Program-made: the position numbers and the translations under genes
The notes under the pieces: model-generated
Database searches by the model: none
What the model saw: the letters and a program-made list of their open reading frames with translations, nothing else
What the model was told of the DNA's origin: nothing
Part shown: positions 15,487 through 24,085 of the stretch, piece after piece
Numbering within the stretch: position 1 is the stretch's first letter
How the letters are laid out: every line of letters starts with the position of its first letter
NCBI GenBank assembly: GCA_035548375.1
Contig: DASZTG010000063.1
Coordinates: 1 to 64,000 of the forward strand
Length of the DNA stretch: 64,000 bases
Source: JACQAP01 sp035548375
GTDB lineage: Bacteria; Pseudomonadota; Gammaproteobacteria; Burkholderiales; JACQAP01
Direction of reading: 5' to 3'

Positions 15487-17703
15487 ATGGCTGCTGCCAA
15501 GCGCCGCAAGACTGCTGTTCGTTTCACACTCAAACCTTCCACTGCTGCCATCATGATGGCGTTTGCCGCGCCGGTCGCATACGGACAAAACGCGCAGGAA
15601 AGCGCCCTGCCGGAAGTCGAGGTGACCTCCACGTCCTCGCAGGCCACGGAGGGGTTTCGCACCGATGCCACCAGCAGCGCCACGCGCACGGAAACGCCGC
15701 TGCGCGACATTCCGCAATACATCAATTCGATTCCGCAAGCCCTGATCCAGTCGCAGGGCGCGAGGTCTCTGGCCGATGCGCTGCGCAACGTGCCCGGCAT
15801 TACCTATGCGGCGGCCGAAGGCGGCACGCAGGCCAGCCAGGTGTTCTACCTGCGCGGTTTCCCGGCGGGAGGCGACCTGTTCATCGACGGTATTCGCGAC
15901 ATCGGCGAATACAACCGCGACCTGTTCGCCACCGAGTCCGTGGAAGTGCTGAAGGGGCCTTCCGCGCTGGCGTTCGGCCGGGGGTCGACGGGCGGCGTCA
16001 TCAACCAGGTGAGCAAGAAGCCCGAACCCGGCGTCCTCAAGGAGGTCGGCCTGAGCTTCGGTTCCAACGGCGAGAAGCGCGTGACCGGGGACCTGAACCT
16101 GCCGATGAGCGACACCGCCGCCTTCCGCGTCATCGCGCTGGGCGAGAATTCCGACACCTATCGCGACACCGTGTACAACCGCCAGGTCGGCGTGGCGCCG
16201 AGCATGCGTTTCGGCATCGGCACGCCCACCGAGGTGACGCTTTCATACTATTACCTGAAGACCAACAGCCAGACCGATTATGGCCAGCCCACCCTGGGCG
16301 CGGCGAAGGGCTACGCGATGCCGCCGGTGCCGTTGTCGAACTACTACGGTTTCGCCAACTACGACTACACCGACTGGGAAACGCACGTCGGCACGTTTCG
16401 CATCGACCACAAGTTCTCCGATTCCCTGAGCCTGCGCAACACGTTGCGCTATGCCAATTACCAGCGGCAGATGGAGGCGACGATCGCCCAGACGCTGACC
16501 GACCTGAACGGCAAGGCCGTGACCGCCACGACGCCGATAGACCAGATACTGGCGGTGCGCCAGCACAACAAGGCGCGCGACAACGACGACAAGGTGCTGA
16601 TCAACCAGACCGAGTTGACGTGGAAGGTCGAAACCGGCGCGATCAAGCACACCGTGCTGACCGGCCTCGAGCTTGGCGATGAGAAGTTGAATCGGTGGAA
16701 CTACACGTTTGCCGGCACGACGACGTCGAGCACCTCGCTGCTCGATCCCAATCCCTATACCGCGCTGAGTTACACGAAGACGCCGAATACGCGTTCTCCG
16801 GCGGAAGCCAAGACGGCTGCGATCTATGTGCAGGACCAGGTAGAGTTCTCGCCGGAATGGAAGGCGCTTGCCGGCTTGCGCTACGAGTACTACGACTCGG
16901 AAGCTTCGACCGTGGGTTACTACACCGGCGTGCCGACCGCGACGGGCGGGCCGTTCTCGCGCATCGACAAGATGCTGAGCGGGCGCGCCGGCGTGATCTG
17001 GCAGCCGACCGCTGCGCAGTCCTACTACGTTTCCGCAGGCAATTCGTACAATCCGTCCGGCGAACTCGGCGTCTACGGCGGCACCGGCACCAACCTCAGC
17101 GCCACCAACGACGACCTCGATCCGGAAGAAAATCGCAACTACGAAATCGGCGCGCAGTGGGACCTCGCGTCGGGCATCCAGATTCGCACTGCGCTCTTCC
17201 GCAACGAGAAGACCAACGCGCGCATGACCGATCCGATCGACGGCGTCGTCAAGTTGATGGGCAAGCGCCGCGTCGACGGCGTGGAGCTGTCGGTCTCCGG
17301 CCGCATCACGCCGAATTGGGACATCTACAGCGCGATGGCCTACATGGACGGCGAGATCGTCACCGGCCCTGCCAACGTGCAGGGCAAGACGCCGCTCGGC
17401 GTGCCCGAATTTTCCGGAACGATCTGGACGGTCTACCGGCTGGGCGGCGGGTGGGAAATCGGCGGCGGCCCTTACGCATCGTCGAGCTGGTGGCTGGATG
17501 ACCAGAATCGCGGCAAGGCACCCTCGTACGTGCGCTGGGACGCGATGCTGGGCTACGTGCAGAAGAAATACGACATCCGCCTGAACGTGCTGAACGTGTT
17601 CGACGAGGTCTACTACATCGGTGGCTACAACAACACGCCGAATCGCGTGCTGCCCGGCCAGCCGCTTACCGCGTTGCTGACGATGAACTATCGCTTCGAT
17701 TAA
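15487..17703 (+). CDS. fiu: TonB-dependent siderophore receptor (Fiu/PiuA-like)
   Basis: A 738-residue outer-membrane receptor. A signal peptide ends near residue 36 (VAYGQ). The plug domain includes LPEVEVTSTS, QGARSLADALRNVPGITYAA and VEVLKGPSALAFGRGSTGGVINQVSK. The rest is a 22-strand-type barrel of siderophore receptors with LDPEENRNYEIGAQWD. Linkage to PiuC immediately downstream points to a Fiu/PiuA-type catecholate receptor. The ribosome site AAGGGAGA is strong. One oddity is the last residue: the chain ends YRFD, with an Asp after the expected terminal Phe. A CAGCCAGC motif pair lies in the leader (15408-15438). Confidence 0.93.
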   Translation: MAAAKRRKTAVRFTLKPSTAAIMMAFAAPVAYGQNAQESALPEVEVTSTSSQATEGFRTDATSSATRTETPLRDIPQYINSIPQALIQSQGARSLADALRNVPGITYAAAEGGTQASQVFYLRGFPAGGDLFIDGIRDIGEYNRDLFATESVEVLKGPSALAFGRGSTGGVINQVSKKPEPGVLKEVGLSFGSNGEKRVTGDLNLPMSDTAAFRVIALGENSDTYRDTVYNRQVGVAPSMRFGIGTPTEVTLSYYYLKTNSQTDYGQPTLGAAKGYAMPPVPLSNYYGFANYDYTDWETHVGTFRIDHKFSDSLSLRNTLRYANYQRQMEATIAQTLTDLNGKAVTATTPIDQILAVRQHNKARDNDDKVLINQTELTWKVETGAIKHTVLTGLELGDEKLNRWNYTFAGTTTSSTSLLDPNPYTALSYTKTPNTRSPAEAKTAAIYVQDQVEFSPEWKALAGLRYEYYDSEASTVGYYTGVPTATGGPFSRIDKMLSGRAGVIWQPTAAQSYYVSAGNSYNPSGELGVYGGTGTNLSATNDDLDPEENRNYEIGAQWDLASGIQIRTALFRNEKTNARMTDPIDGVVKLMGKRRVDGVELSVSGRITPNWDIYSAMAYMDGEIVTGPANVQGKTPLGVPEFSGTIWTVYRLGGGWEIGGGPYASSSWWLDDQNRGKAPSYVRWDAMLGYVQKKYDIRLNVLNVFDEVYYIGGYNNTPNRVLPGQPLTALLTMNYRFD

Positions 17704-17745
17704 CCCGCTTCAAGCAGCCAGCCACCCGAAAGGCAGCCAGCCGCA

Positions 17746-18426
17746 ATGTTATTGCAGATACCGCAAGTCCTCTCCGCCGAACAGGTCGCGCAATTCCGTT
17801 CCCGCATGGAAAGCGCGACCTGGGTCGACGGCAACGTCACCTCCGGGCACCAGTCCGCGCAGGCGAAGCGCAACGAGCAGCTCCCGGAGGATTCCCGCGA
17901 CGCGCGCGAGCTGGGCGATGCCGTCACTGCCGCGCTCGGCCGCAACCAGCTCTTTTTTTCCGCGGCATTGCCGAAGCGCATTTTTCCGCCGCTGTTCAAC
18001 CGCTATCGCGGCGGCATGGAATTCGGCAACCACGTCGATAGCGCCGTGCGCGTGCACGGGCCGAGCGGCGTGCGCATTCGCACCGACATTTCGGCCACGC
18101 TGTTCCTCGCGGCACCGGATGAGTACGACGGCGGTGAATTGCTGGTCGAGGATGCCTACGGTGTGCAGCGGGTCAAGCTGCCCGCGGGCGACATGATCCT
18201 GTATCCGTCGACCAGCCTGCACCGGGTCACTCCGGTGACGCGCGGCGCGCGGGTGGCATCGTTCTTCTGGATCCAGAGCATGGTGCGCGACGACGCGCAG
18301 CGTTCCCTGCTGTTCGACATGGACATGGCGATCATGCGCCTGTCGCAGGCCGCACCGGGCAACCCGGCGCTGGTTTCGCTGACCGGCTGCTATCACAACC
18401 TGCTGCGAATGTGGTCGGAGCCCTGA
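17746..18426 (+). CDS. piuC: PiuC, PKHD-type Fe(II)/2-oxoglutarate hydroxylase
   Basis: A 226-residue Fe2+-dependent dioxygenase of the YbiX/PiuC family. The metal triad is visible as H97-x-D99 in FGNHVDSAVR and a later His in TSLHRVTPVT, followed by the 2-oxoglutarate arginine (TRGARVASFFW). PiuC genes sit next to catechol siderophore receptors in pseudomonads (piuA-piuC) and enterics (fiu-ybiX), exactly as here. Its substrate is not established. The start lies 42 bp after the receptor, with two CAGCCAGCC motifs directly in front of the ATG (17714 and 17733). The next gene starts one base after its stop. Confidence 0.93.
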   Translation: MLLQIPQVLSAEQVAQFRSRMESATWVDGNVTSGHQSAQAKRNEQLPEDSRDARELGDAVTAALGRNQLFFSAALPKRIFPPLFNRYRGGMEFGNHVDSAVRVHGPSGVRIRTDISATLFLAAPDEYDGGELLVEDAYGVQRVKLPAGDMILYPSTSLHRVTPVTRGARVASFFWIQSMVRDDAQRSLLFDMDMAIMRLSQAAPGNPALVSLTGCYHNLLRMWSEP

Positions 18427-18427
18427 C

Positions 18428-19969
18428 GTGGACGGCAGCTACATTGCCGGGGTCGACTATACCGGCGACTTCTTCGATCACCTGGCACCCGCGTGGCTGT
18501 CCTACATCGCGGCCATCAATGGCTATGCTTCCGCGTCGCTGGCGACGCCGTTCACCTGGTGCGAGCTCGGCTGCGGCAAGGGCGTGACAGCGCTGCTGCT
18601 GGCCGCCACGCACCCGGAGGGCGAATTCCACGCCTGCGACATCAATCCCGCGTACATCGAATACGCCCAGCGCCTGCGTGCGGCGACCGGGCTGGAGAAC
18701 GTGCATTTCCATGCGAAAACCTTCGAGGAGATGCGCCAGTCGGACCTGCCGGCCTTCGATTTCGTGGCGCTGCACGGCGTCTACAGCTGGGTTCCCGAGC
18801 AGGCGCGCGCCGGGATACGCGCCTTCCTGCGCGACAGGCTCAAGCGCGGAGGCCTTGCGACGGTCAGCTATAACGCCATGCCGGGCTGGGCTCACCTGCA
18901 GCCGCTGCGGCAGATGATGCGCGACTATGCCCAGACGTCGACGAGCGGCAACACGTTGGACAGGGCGCGCGAAGCGTATGCCTTCCTGGATTTCCTGGCG
19001 AAGAACAAGGCCGGTTACTTTGCAACGCATCCCGCCGCCGTTGCGCACCTGCAGGAGATCGCTGCGCACGACATCCGCTATGTGGCCCACGAATACCTGA
19101 CGCCGCACGGCGACCCGTTCTATTTTTCGGATGTCGAGAAGGGCATGCGCGCCGTCGGCCTGGCCTACGCGGGCAACATGCTGGCGCCGGAAAATTATCT
19201 GGAGCTCATGGCGCCGCAGCCATTTCATTCTGTACTTGCCGGAGCCGGCACGCGCGTCGACATGGAATCTCGGCGCGATTTCATCATGAATACGCGCTTT
19301 CGCAGGGATCTGTACGCCGCCCAACCTGTTGCGAGCAACCCGGCCAACGTGCCGCTCGGTCGATTTTCGGGCATCGCTTTCTGCCTGACCGCCATTCCAG
19401 AGATGCTGTCGATGAAGACGGAAGGCGGGAGGGTGAATGTCGACCTGCAGTCCCAGGCCGAACCGATCCGCAAGGTGCACGCGCTGCTGGCTGAACAACC
19501 GGCGTCCGCAGAGGCGATCCGTAATGCGGCGGGAATTCCGGCGCAGGATGCCTCGGCGTTGATCCAGCATCTCGTGGTCGCAAAGCACGTCGCGCCATGC
19601 CGGCCGAATGCGCCGACGCGTGGTTGGCCGGCACTCAATTCCGCGCTCGTCGAGGCAGGGCTTGCCGAGCGGTCGCCTCAAATTCCGCTGGCCTGCCCGG
19701 TTACCGGTGTCGCGACCTACAGCGATGTCGTTTATGCGGCAACGATGGAGGCGGCCGCGCGCGACGGCGATGCGGCGAGTGCCGCGCTAAACGTGCTGGA
19801 AAGGTTGCGAAAGCATGCCCATCCCGTCAACAAGACCGACGCCAACGGCGCGAAGCAGGTCGCGACGGACGCCGAAGTGCTGCAGTATGTCGAGGCGGCC
19901 TGGCGCGAGCTGCGCGACGGCAAGACTGCGGGCGCGCGCATGATGCGCCTCTACGGATTGCTGGCATGA
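18428..19969 (+). CDS. SAM-dependent methyltransferase with methyltransferase-regulatory domain
   Basis: A 513-residue protein. The first half is a class I methyltransferase: WCELGCGKGVTALLLAA near residue 39 (motif I), FHACDINPAYIEYAQRL (motif II) and FDFVALHGVYSWV (motif IV). The second half fits the methyltransferase regulatory domain (PF10119), with a winged-helix-like tail. It starts at a GTG one base after the piuC stop, so it is almost surely cotranslated with piuC. The target is unknown. Linkage to piuC and the receptor suggests a protein or small molecule of iron uptake, but this rests on position only. Confidence 0.85.
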   Translation: MDGSYIAGVDYTGDFFDHLAPAWLSYIAAINGYASASLATPFTWCELGCGKGVTALLLAATHPEGEFHACDINPAYIEYAQRLRAATGLENVHFHAKTFEEMRQSDLPAFDFVALHGVYSWVPEQARAGIRAFLRDRLKRGGLATVSYNAMPGWAHLQPLRQMMRDYAQTSTSGNTLDRAREAYAFLDFLAKNKAGYFATHPAAVAHLQEIAAHDIRYVAHEYLTPHGDPFYFSDVEKGMRAVGLAYAGNMLAPENYLELMAPQPFHSVLAGAGTRVDMESRRDFIMNTRFRRDLYAAQPVASNPANVPLGRFSGIAFCLTAIPEMLSMKTEGGRVNVDLQSQAEPIRKVHALLAEQPASAEAIRNAAGIPAQDASALIQHLVVAKHVAPCRPNAPTRGWPALNSALVEAGLAERSPQIPLACPVTGVATYSDVVYAATMEAAARDGDAASAALNVLERLRKHAHPVNKTDANGAKQVATDAEVLQYVEAAWRELRDGKTAGARMMRLYGLLA

Positions 19970-20039
19970 CGTTCGCCAGGAAGCATGCGAACGCGTGCAG
20001 CGCCGCGTCCTGTCCGGAAGCATTCCGGTAGGAGCCCGC

Positions 20040-20132
20040 ATGCTGGAGAAATTGCTGCAGATGATGTTGCCGCTGACCCTGATCGCGATGGCGCTAGTCG
20101 CGATCCTGCTGCCCTGGGGAGCAACGCCCTAG
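20040..20132 (+). CDS. Possible 30-residue single-TM peptide
   Basis: An ATG at 20040 with TAGGAG seven bases upstream opens a 30-residue frame, MLEKLLQMMLPLTLIAMALV and on to GATP, which is one hydrophobic helix. It lies 70 bp after the methyltransferase gene, and its stop overlaps the convergent SDR stop. Such peptides can be membrane-complex helpers, but a chance frame is possible. Confidence 0.35.
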   Translation: MLEKLLQMMLPLTLIAMALVAILLPWGATP

Positions 20133-20977
20133 CGCTTGTTCAGCGTGTTCGTCGGATCGCGCTCGAGCAGGATGTCCTGCAGGCGCGTCTCGATCGCCGG
20201 CTTGATTTTCTGGTGTGGAAGGATGTAGAAGCGATCGTTCGCGATCGATTCGAACACCAGGTCGGCCACCTGCTCGGCGGAAATGCGCCCGGATTTCACG
20301 GCGTGCCGCAGTCTTTCCTCGCGCTGCCGGTCGATTTCGGAAATCGCCTTGTCCTCGCGCAACGACGCGGGACGATTGCGCTCCGAGTCGGAGATTCCCG
20401 TAGGTACGAAGGCCGGACACAATACCGATGCGCGGATTTTCGCGCCGGCTTCGACGAGGTCGTGATGCAGGCATTCCGTCAGGGTGACGACCGAATGCTT
20501 GGAGACACAATACATCGCCATGCCGGGCGGCGAGAGCAGGCCCGCGACGGATGCGGTGTTCACGACATGGCCTTCCGAATTCTGCTCGAGCATGCGCGGC
20601 ACGAATACGCGTATGCCGTGGATCACGCCCCAGACGTTGACGCCCAGCGTCCACTCCCAGTCCTTCTCGCTTTGCTCCCAGATGGTGCCGCCCGGCGCGA
20701 CGCCGGCGTTGTTGCAAAGGACATGCACGCCGCCGAAACGTTGGAATGCCTTGTCGGCCAGGGCTTCCATGTCGCGGCCGTTCGAGACGTCGGTGCGCAC
20801 CGCAAGGACATCATGGCCCGCATCGCGGAATTCCTTCTCGGTATTGGCGAGCGCGGCCTTCTCGATGTCCGCCAGCACGATCCTCATGCCTTCGCGCGCG
20901 AAGCGCAGCGCCATTGCGCGGCCGAGTCCGCTGGCACCGCCGGTGACGACGGCAACACGGTCCCTGAAAGTTTTCAT
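20129..20977 (-). CDS. Short-chain dehydrogenase/reductase (SDR)
   Basis: A 282-residue NAD(P)-binding SDR. Landmarks are TGGASGLGRAMALRFA (cofactor loop, residues 12-27), DIEKAAL (Asp after beta2 suggests NAD preference), NNAG near 90, a serine in NTASVAG and the catalytic YCVSK pair. The length with an extended C-terminus fits the classical SDR group often linked to ACAD10-type phosphotransferases in fatty-acid catabolism. It is divergent from the phosphotransferase gene with a 132-bp shared promoter region. The substrate is likely a hydroxyacyl compound or alcohol, which is inference from context. Confidence 0.92.
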   Translation of the reverse strand: MKTFRDRVAVVTGGASGLGRAMALRFAREGMRIVLADIEKAALANTEKEFRDAGHDVLAVRTDVSNGRDMEALADKAFQRFGGVHVLCNNAGVAPGGTIWEQSEKDWEWTLGVNVWGVIHGIRVFVPRMLEQNSEGHVVNTASVAGLLSPPGMAMYCVSKHSVVTLTECLHHDLVEAGAKIRASVLCPAFVPTGISDSERNRPASLREDKAISEIDRQREERLRHAVKSGRISAEQVADLVFESIANDRFYILPHQKIKPAIETRLQDILLERDPTNTLNKR

Positions 20978-21109
20978 GGTGGATGACCTCGATATCTGGA
21001 AGCGCGAACGGCGGGCGATTCTAGCACGCGAGCCCTGCGCGGCCGCGCGTTGCCACGCGTTCGGCGGGGGTGGTATTCTCGCCGCTCTTCGCGCGAGAGC
21101 AACGGGATC

Positions 21110-22168
21110 ATGCATGACCAGTTCACCGGCACGATGCCGGTCCAGGAACGACACCGCTTCGACAACGCCAGCCTGGAACGCTATCTCCTCGCGCATGTGG
21201 AAGGCTTCTCCGGAAAACTGGGGGTCGAGCAGTTCAAGGGCGGCCAGTCGAACCCCACCTTCCTGCTGAGCGCGGGCGGCAAGCGCTACGTGCTGCGTCG
21301 CAAGCCGCCGGGAAAATTGCTGCCTTCGGCGCACGCCGTCGATCGTGAATACCGCGTCATCACCGCATTGCACGAAACGGATGTGCCGGTCGCGAGGACG
21401 TACTGCCTGTGCATGGACGATTCCGTCATCGGCACGGCTTTCTACGTCATGGATTATGTCGCGGGGCGAGTGCTGTGGGATCCGGCGCTGCCGGAATTCG
21501 ATCGATCCGCGCGACGGGCTTATTTCGAGGAGCTCAATCGCGTGATCGCAGCGCTGCATTCCGTGGACTATGCGGCGGTCGGCCTCGGCGATTACGGCAA
21601 GCCCGGAAACTACATCGAGCGCCAGATCAGCCGCTGGACCAAGCAGTACCGCGCGTCCGAGACCGAGCGCATCGAGGCGATGGAAAACCTGATGGAATGG
21701 TTGCCGAAGAACATTCCGCAAGGCGACGAGACCGCTGTCGTCCACGGCGACTATCGCATGGACAACGTGATGTTCCATCCGAGCGAGCCCAGGATGCTGG
21801 CCGTGCTGGACTGGGAGCTTTCCACGCTGGGCCATCCGCTCGCGGATTTTTCCTACCACTGCATGACCTGGCGGCTCACCCCCGGGCAGTTTCGCGGCAT
21901 GATGGGCGTGGATTTCGCAGCGCTCGGCATCCCGACCGAGGAAGAGTACGTCGAGATGTATTGCCGCCGCACCAGACGAAGCGGCATCCCCAACTGGGAT
22001 TTCTACATGGCGTACAACATGTTCAGGCTCGCGGGCATCCTGCAGGGCATCATGGGCCGGGTGAAGGATGGCACCGCGGCCAGCGCGCACGCGCTCGAGC
22101 AGGGCAAGCGCGCGCGCCCGATGGCGGAAGCCGGCTGGCGCCAGGTCGAAAAAATTCTCAAGAGCTGA
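21110..22168 (+). CDS. Phosphotransferase family protein (APH/ACAD10-like)
   Basis: A 352-residue kinase-fold protein of the APH/ChoK family. It has the Brenner motif VVHGDYRMDNVMFHP near residues 207-221 and the metal-binding aspartate in AVLDWELSTLGHPLADFSYH. The N-lobe has GGQSNPTFLLS and YVLRRKPPGKLLPSAHAVDR. These match the ACAD10/11 N-terminal kinase group, which phosphorylates 4-hydroxyacyl-CoA for beta-oxidation. The ATG at 21110 follows AACGGGATC. The quinone oxidoreductase starts 9 bp downstream, so both are in one operon. Confidence 0.9.
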   Translation: MHDQFTGTMPVQERHRFDNASLERYLLAHVEGFSGKLGVEQFKGGQSNPTFLLSAGGKRYVLRRKPPGKLLPSAHAVDREYRVITALHETDVPVARTYCLCMDDSVIGTAFYVMDYVAGRVLWDPALPEFDRSARRAYFEELNRVIAALHSVDYAAVGLGDYGKPGNYIERQISRWTKQYRASETERIEAMENLMEWLPKNIPQGDETAVVHGDYRMDNVMFHPSEPRMLAVLDWELSTLGHPLADFSYHCMTWRLTPGQFRGMMGVDFAALGIPTEEEYVEMYCRRTRRSGIPNWDFYMAYNMFRLAGILQGIMGRVKDGTAASAHALEQGKRARPMAEAGWRQVEKILKS

Positions 22169-22177
22169 AGGGATCGA

Positions 22178-23152
22178 ATGAAAGCCGTTTTATGCAAGCA
22201 GCACGGGCTGCCCGGCAGCCTCGTATACGAAGATGTGCCTTCGCTGAAGCCCGCAGCCGGTCAGGTCGTCGTCAGCGTGAAGGCCTGCGGCGTAAATTTT
22301 CCCGACACGCTCATCATCCAGGGAAAGTACCAGTTCAAGCCGGAATTGCCGTTCTCGCCCGGCGGTGAAATCGCCGGGATCGTGAAGGAATTGGGCGAAG
22401 GCGTGACCCGCGTAAAGGTCGGCGATCGCGTGATCGCGACCAACACCTGGGGCGGATTCGCCGAGGAAATGGTGGTCGATGCCGATCGCACGATTCCGAT
22501 GCCGGCCGCGATGGATTTCGTTCCGGCTTCGGCATTCATCCTGACTTACGGGACTTCGTATCACGCGCTGAAGGACCGCGCGGACATCAAGGCGGGCGAA
22601 ACCATGCTGGTGCTCGGTGCCGCGGGCGGCGTGGGCATCGCGGCGATCCAGCTCGGCAAGGCCATGGGCGCGCGCGTCATTGCCGCCGCGTCGAGCGAGG
22701 AGAAATTGAAGATCTGCCGCGACAACGGCGCCGATGAGACGATCAACTATGGAGCCGAGGATTTGCGCGCGCGCGTCAAGGCGCTGACCAATGGCAAGGG
22801 CCTCGATGTCGTCTATGACCCGGTCGGCGGCCCGTATTCGGAGCCAGCGTTGCGCGACATGGCGTGGAATGGGCGCTTCCTCGTCGTCGGCTTCGCGGCC
22901 GGCGACATCCCCAAGATCGCACTGAATCTTGCGTTGCTGAAGGGCAGCTCGATCGTCGGCGTGTTCTGGGGCGCGTTCACGCGCAACGAGCCCGAGCACA
23001 ACCGCGAAAACAACTGGGAGCTGATGGCAATGTACGCGGCGGGAAAAATCAAGCCTCACATCCACGCGGTCTATCCGCTCGCGCGCGCCGCCGAGGCGCT
23101 GAACGAGGTGTTGAACAAGCGCGTGAGCGGCAAGATCGTGCTCACCACATGA
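22178..23152 (+). CDS. NADPH:quinone oxidoreductase-type MDR protein
   Basis: A 324-residue zinc-free medium-chain reductase. The GroES-like N-terminal part has VKACGVNFPDTLIIQGKYQ and FSPGGEIAGIV. The Rossmann part has VLGAAGGVGIAAIQLGKAMG near residue 145 and the adenine-ribose loop VIAAASSEEKL. The family reduces quinones or enoyl groups with NADPH. It starts 9 bp after the phosphotransferase and ends 40 bp before the GST gene. Context suggests fatty-acid or xenobiotic catabolism. Confidence 0.92.
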   Translation: MKAVLCKQHGLPGSLVYEDVPSLKPAAGQVVVSVKACGVNFPDTLIIQGKYQFKPELPFSPGGEIAGIVKELGEGVTRVKVGDRVIATNTWGGFAEEMVVDADRTIPMPAAMDFVPASAFILTYGTSYHALKDRADIKAGETMLVLGAAGGVGIAAIQLGKAMGARVIAAASSEEKLKICRDNGADETINYGAEDLRARVKALTNGKGLDVVYDPVGGPYSEPALRDMAWNGRFLVVGFAAGDIPKIALNLALLKGSSIVGVFWGAFTRNEPEHNRENNWELMAMYAAGKIKPHIHAVYPLARAAEALNEVLNKRVSGKIVLTT

Positions 23153-23192
23153 GAATCCGTCCGCAGAAATCGACTGCCAAGGTGAGGGCAAA

Positions 23193-23978
23193 ATGCTGAA
23201 ACTATACGAGCACCCGTTGTCGGCCTACGCGATGAAAGTCAAGATCGCGCTGAACGAAAAGAAGATCGAGTACGAAACGGCGATTCCCGACGGCATGTCC
23301 AATGGCACCGCGACGGGCGAATTCGTCGATGCGAATCCGCGCGCCGAAGTTCCGACCCTGCTTGACGGAGACCTCGGGATTTTCGATTCCACCGTGATCC
23401 TGGAATACCTCGAGGAAAAATGGCCGTCGCCCGCGCTCTTGCCGGAAACGCCGGCCGAACGCGCCCGCGTGCGCATGATCGAGGACGTGATGGACACGCG
23501 TTACGAAGCCAACAACTGGGGGACGTTCGAGGTCCTGCGCTACAAGCGCGCTTCGGGAACGCTGGCGGAGCAACTGATTGCCTACGGCAGGAAGAACATC
23601 GAGGGCTTGCAGGCCTGGCTGAATCGCCGGCTTGGCGATCGGCCGTGGTTCAACGGCGATGCATTCGGCTGGGGCGATCTCAGCGTGATTCCCTACCTGA
23701 ATCGTTCCGCGGGTTACGGCTACCTGCCGGCCAAAGGCTCGAAGCTGCTGGACTGGTTCGAGCGCGCCAACCAGCGCGAAAGCGTGGCCAGGGTCAGGTC
23801 GCAAATGCAGGCGGCGCTGGACAAGATGCCTGACCTGGCCGATTTGCTCAATCGCGGCCAGGTGGTGCGCCAATATCGCGATCACCGGCTCGAGTGGATG
23901 ATAGCGTCGGGTGGCATCGAGGTCGTCGCCAACGGCCTGGAGAAAGGATCGATACGCTTCGGCCGCACGCCCGGTTGA
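23193..23978 (+). CDS. Glutathione S-transferase family protein
   Basis: A 261-residue GST. The N-terminal thioredoxin-like domain starts MLKLYEHPLSAYAMKVKIAL and has the glutathione-site block NPRAEVPTLLDGD and IFDSTVILEYLEEKW. The C-terminal helical domain has NRRLGDRPWFNGDAFGWGDL, the conserved GST hydrophobic staple. The catalytic residue is not obvious (Ser10 or Tyr12). It is the last gene of the phosphotransferase-reductase-GST unit, closed by the hairpin at 24001. Confidence 0.9.
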   Translation: MLKLYEHPLSAYAMKVKIALNEKKIEYETAIPDGMSNGTATGEFVDANPRAEVPTLLDGDLGIFDSTVILEYLEEKWPSPALLPETPAERARVRMIEDVMDTRYEANNWGTFEVLRYKRASGTLAEQLIAYGRKNIEGLQAWLNRRLGDRPWFNGDAFGWGDLSVIPYLNRSAGYGYLPAKGSKLLDWFERANQRESVARVRSQMQAALDKMPDLADLLNRGQVVRQYRDHRLEWMIASGGIEVVANGLEKGSIRFGRTPG

Positions 23979-24000
23979 TATCCGGGGGAACGAAGCAAAC

Positions 24001-24021
24001 AGGGCCGCATGAAGCGGCCCT
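24001..24021. terminator. Bidirectional hairpin between GST and FecR genes
   Basis: AGGGCCGC and GCGGCCCT pair perfectly around an ATGAA loop. On the plus strand TGTGCATTTCTGC follows, so the U-run is poor. It sits between the convergent GST and FecR genes and may serve both. Confidence 0.6.
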
Positions 24022-24085
24022 GTGCATTTCTGCTTCCCGAATCCGTCGGCTGGATACGGCCGACGCGGGATTCGAGTGGTACCGG

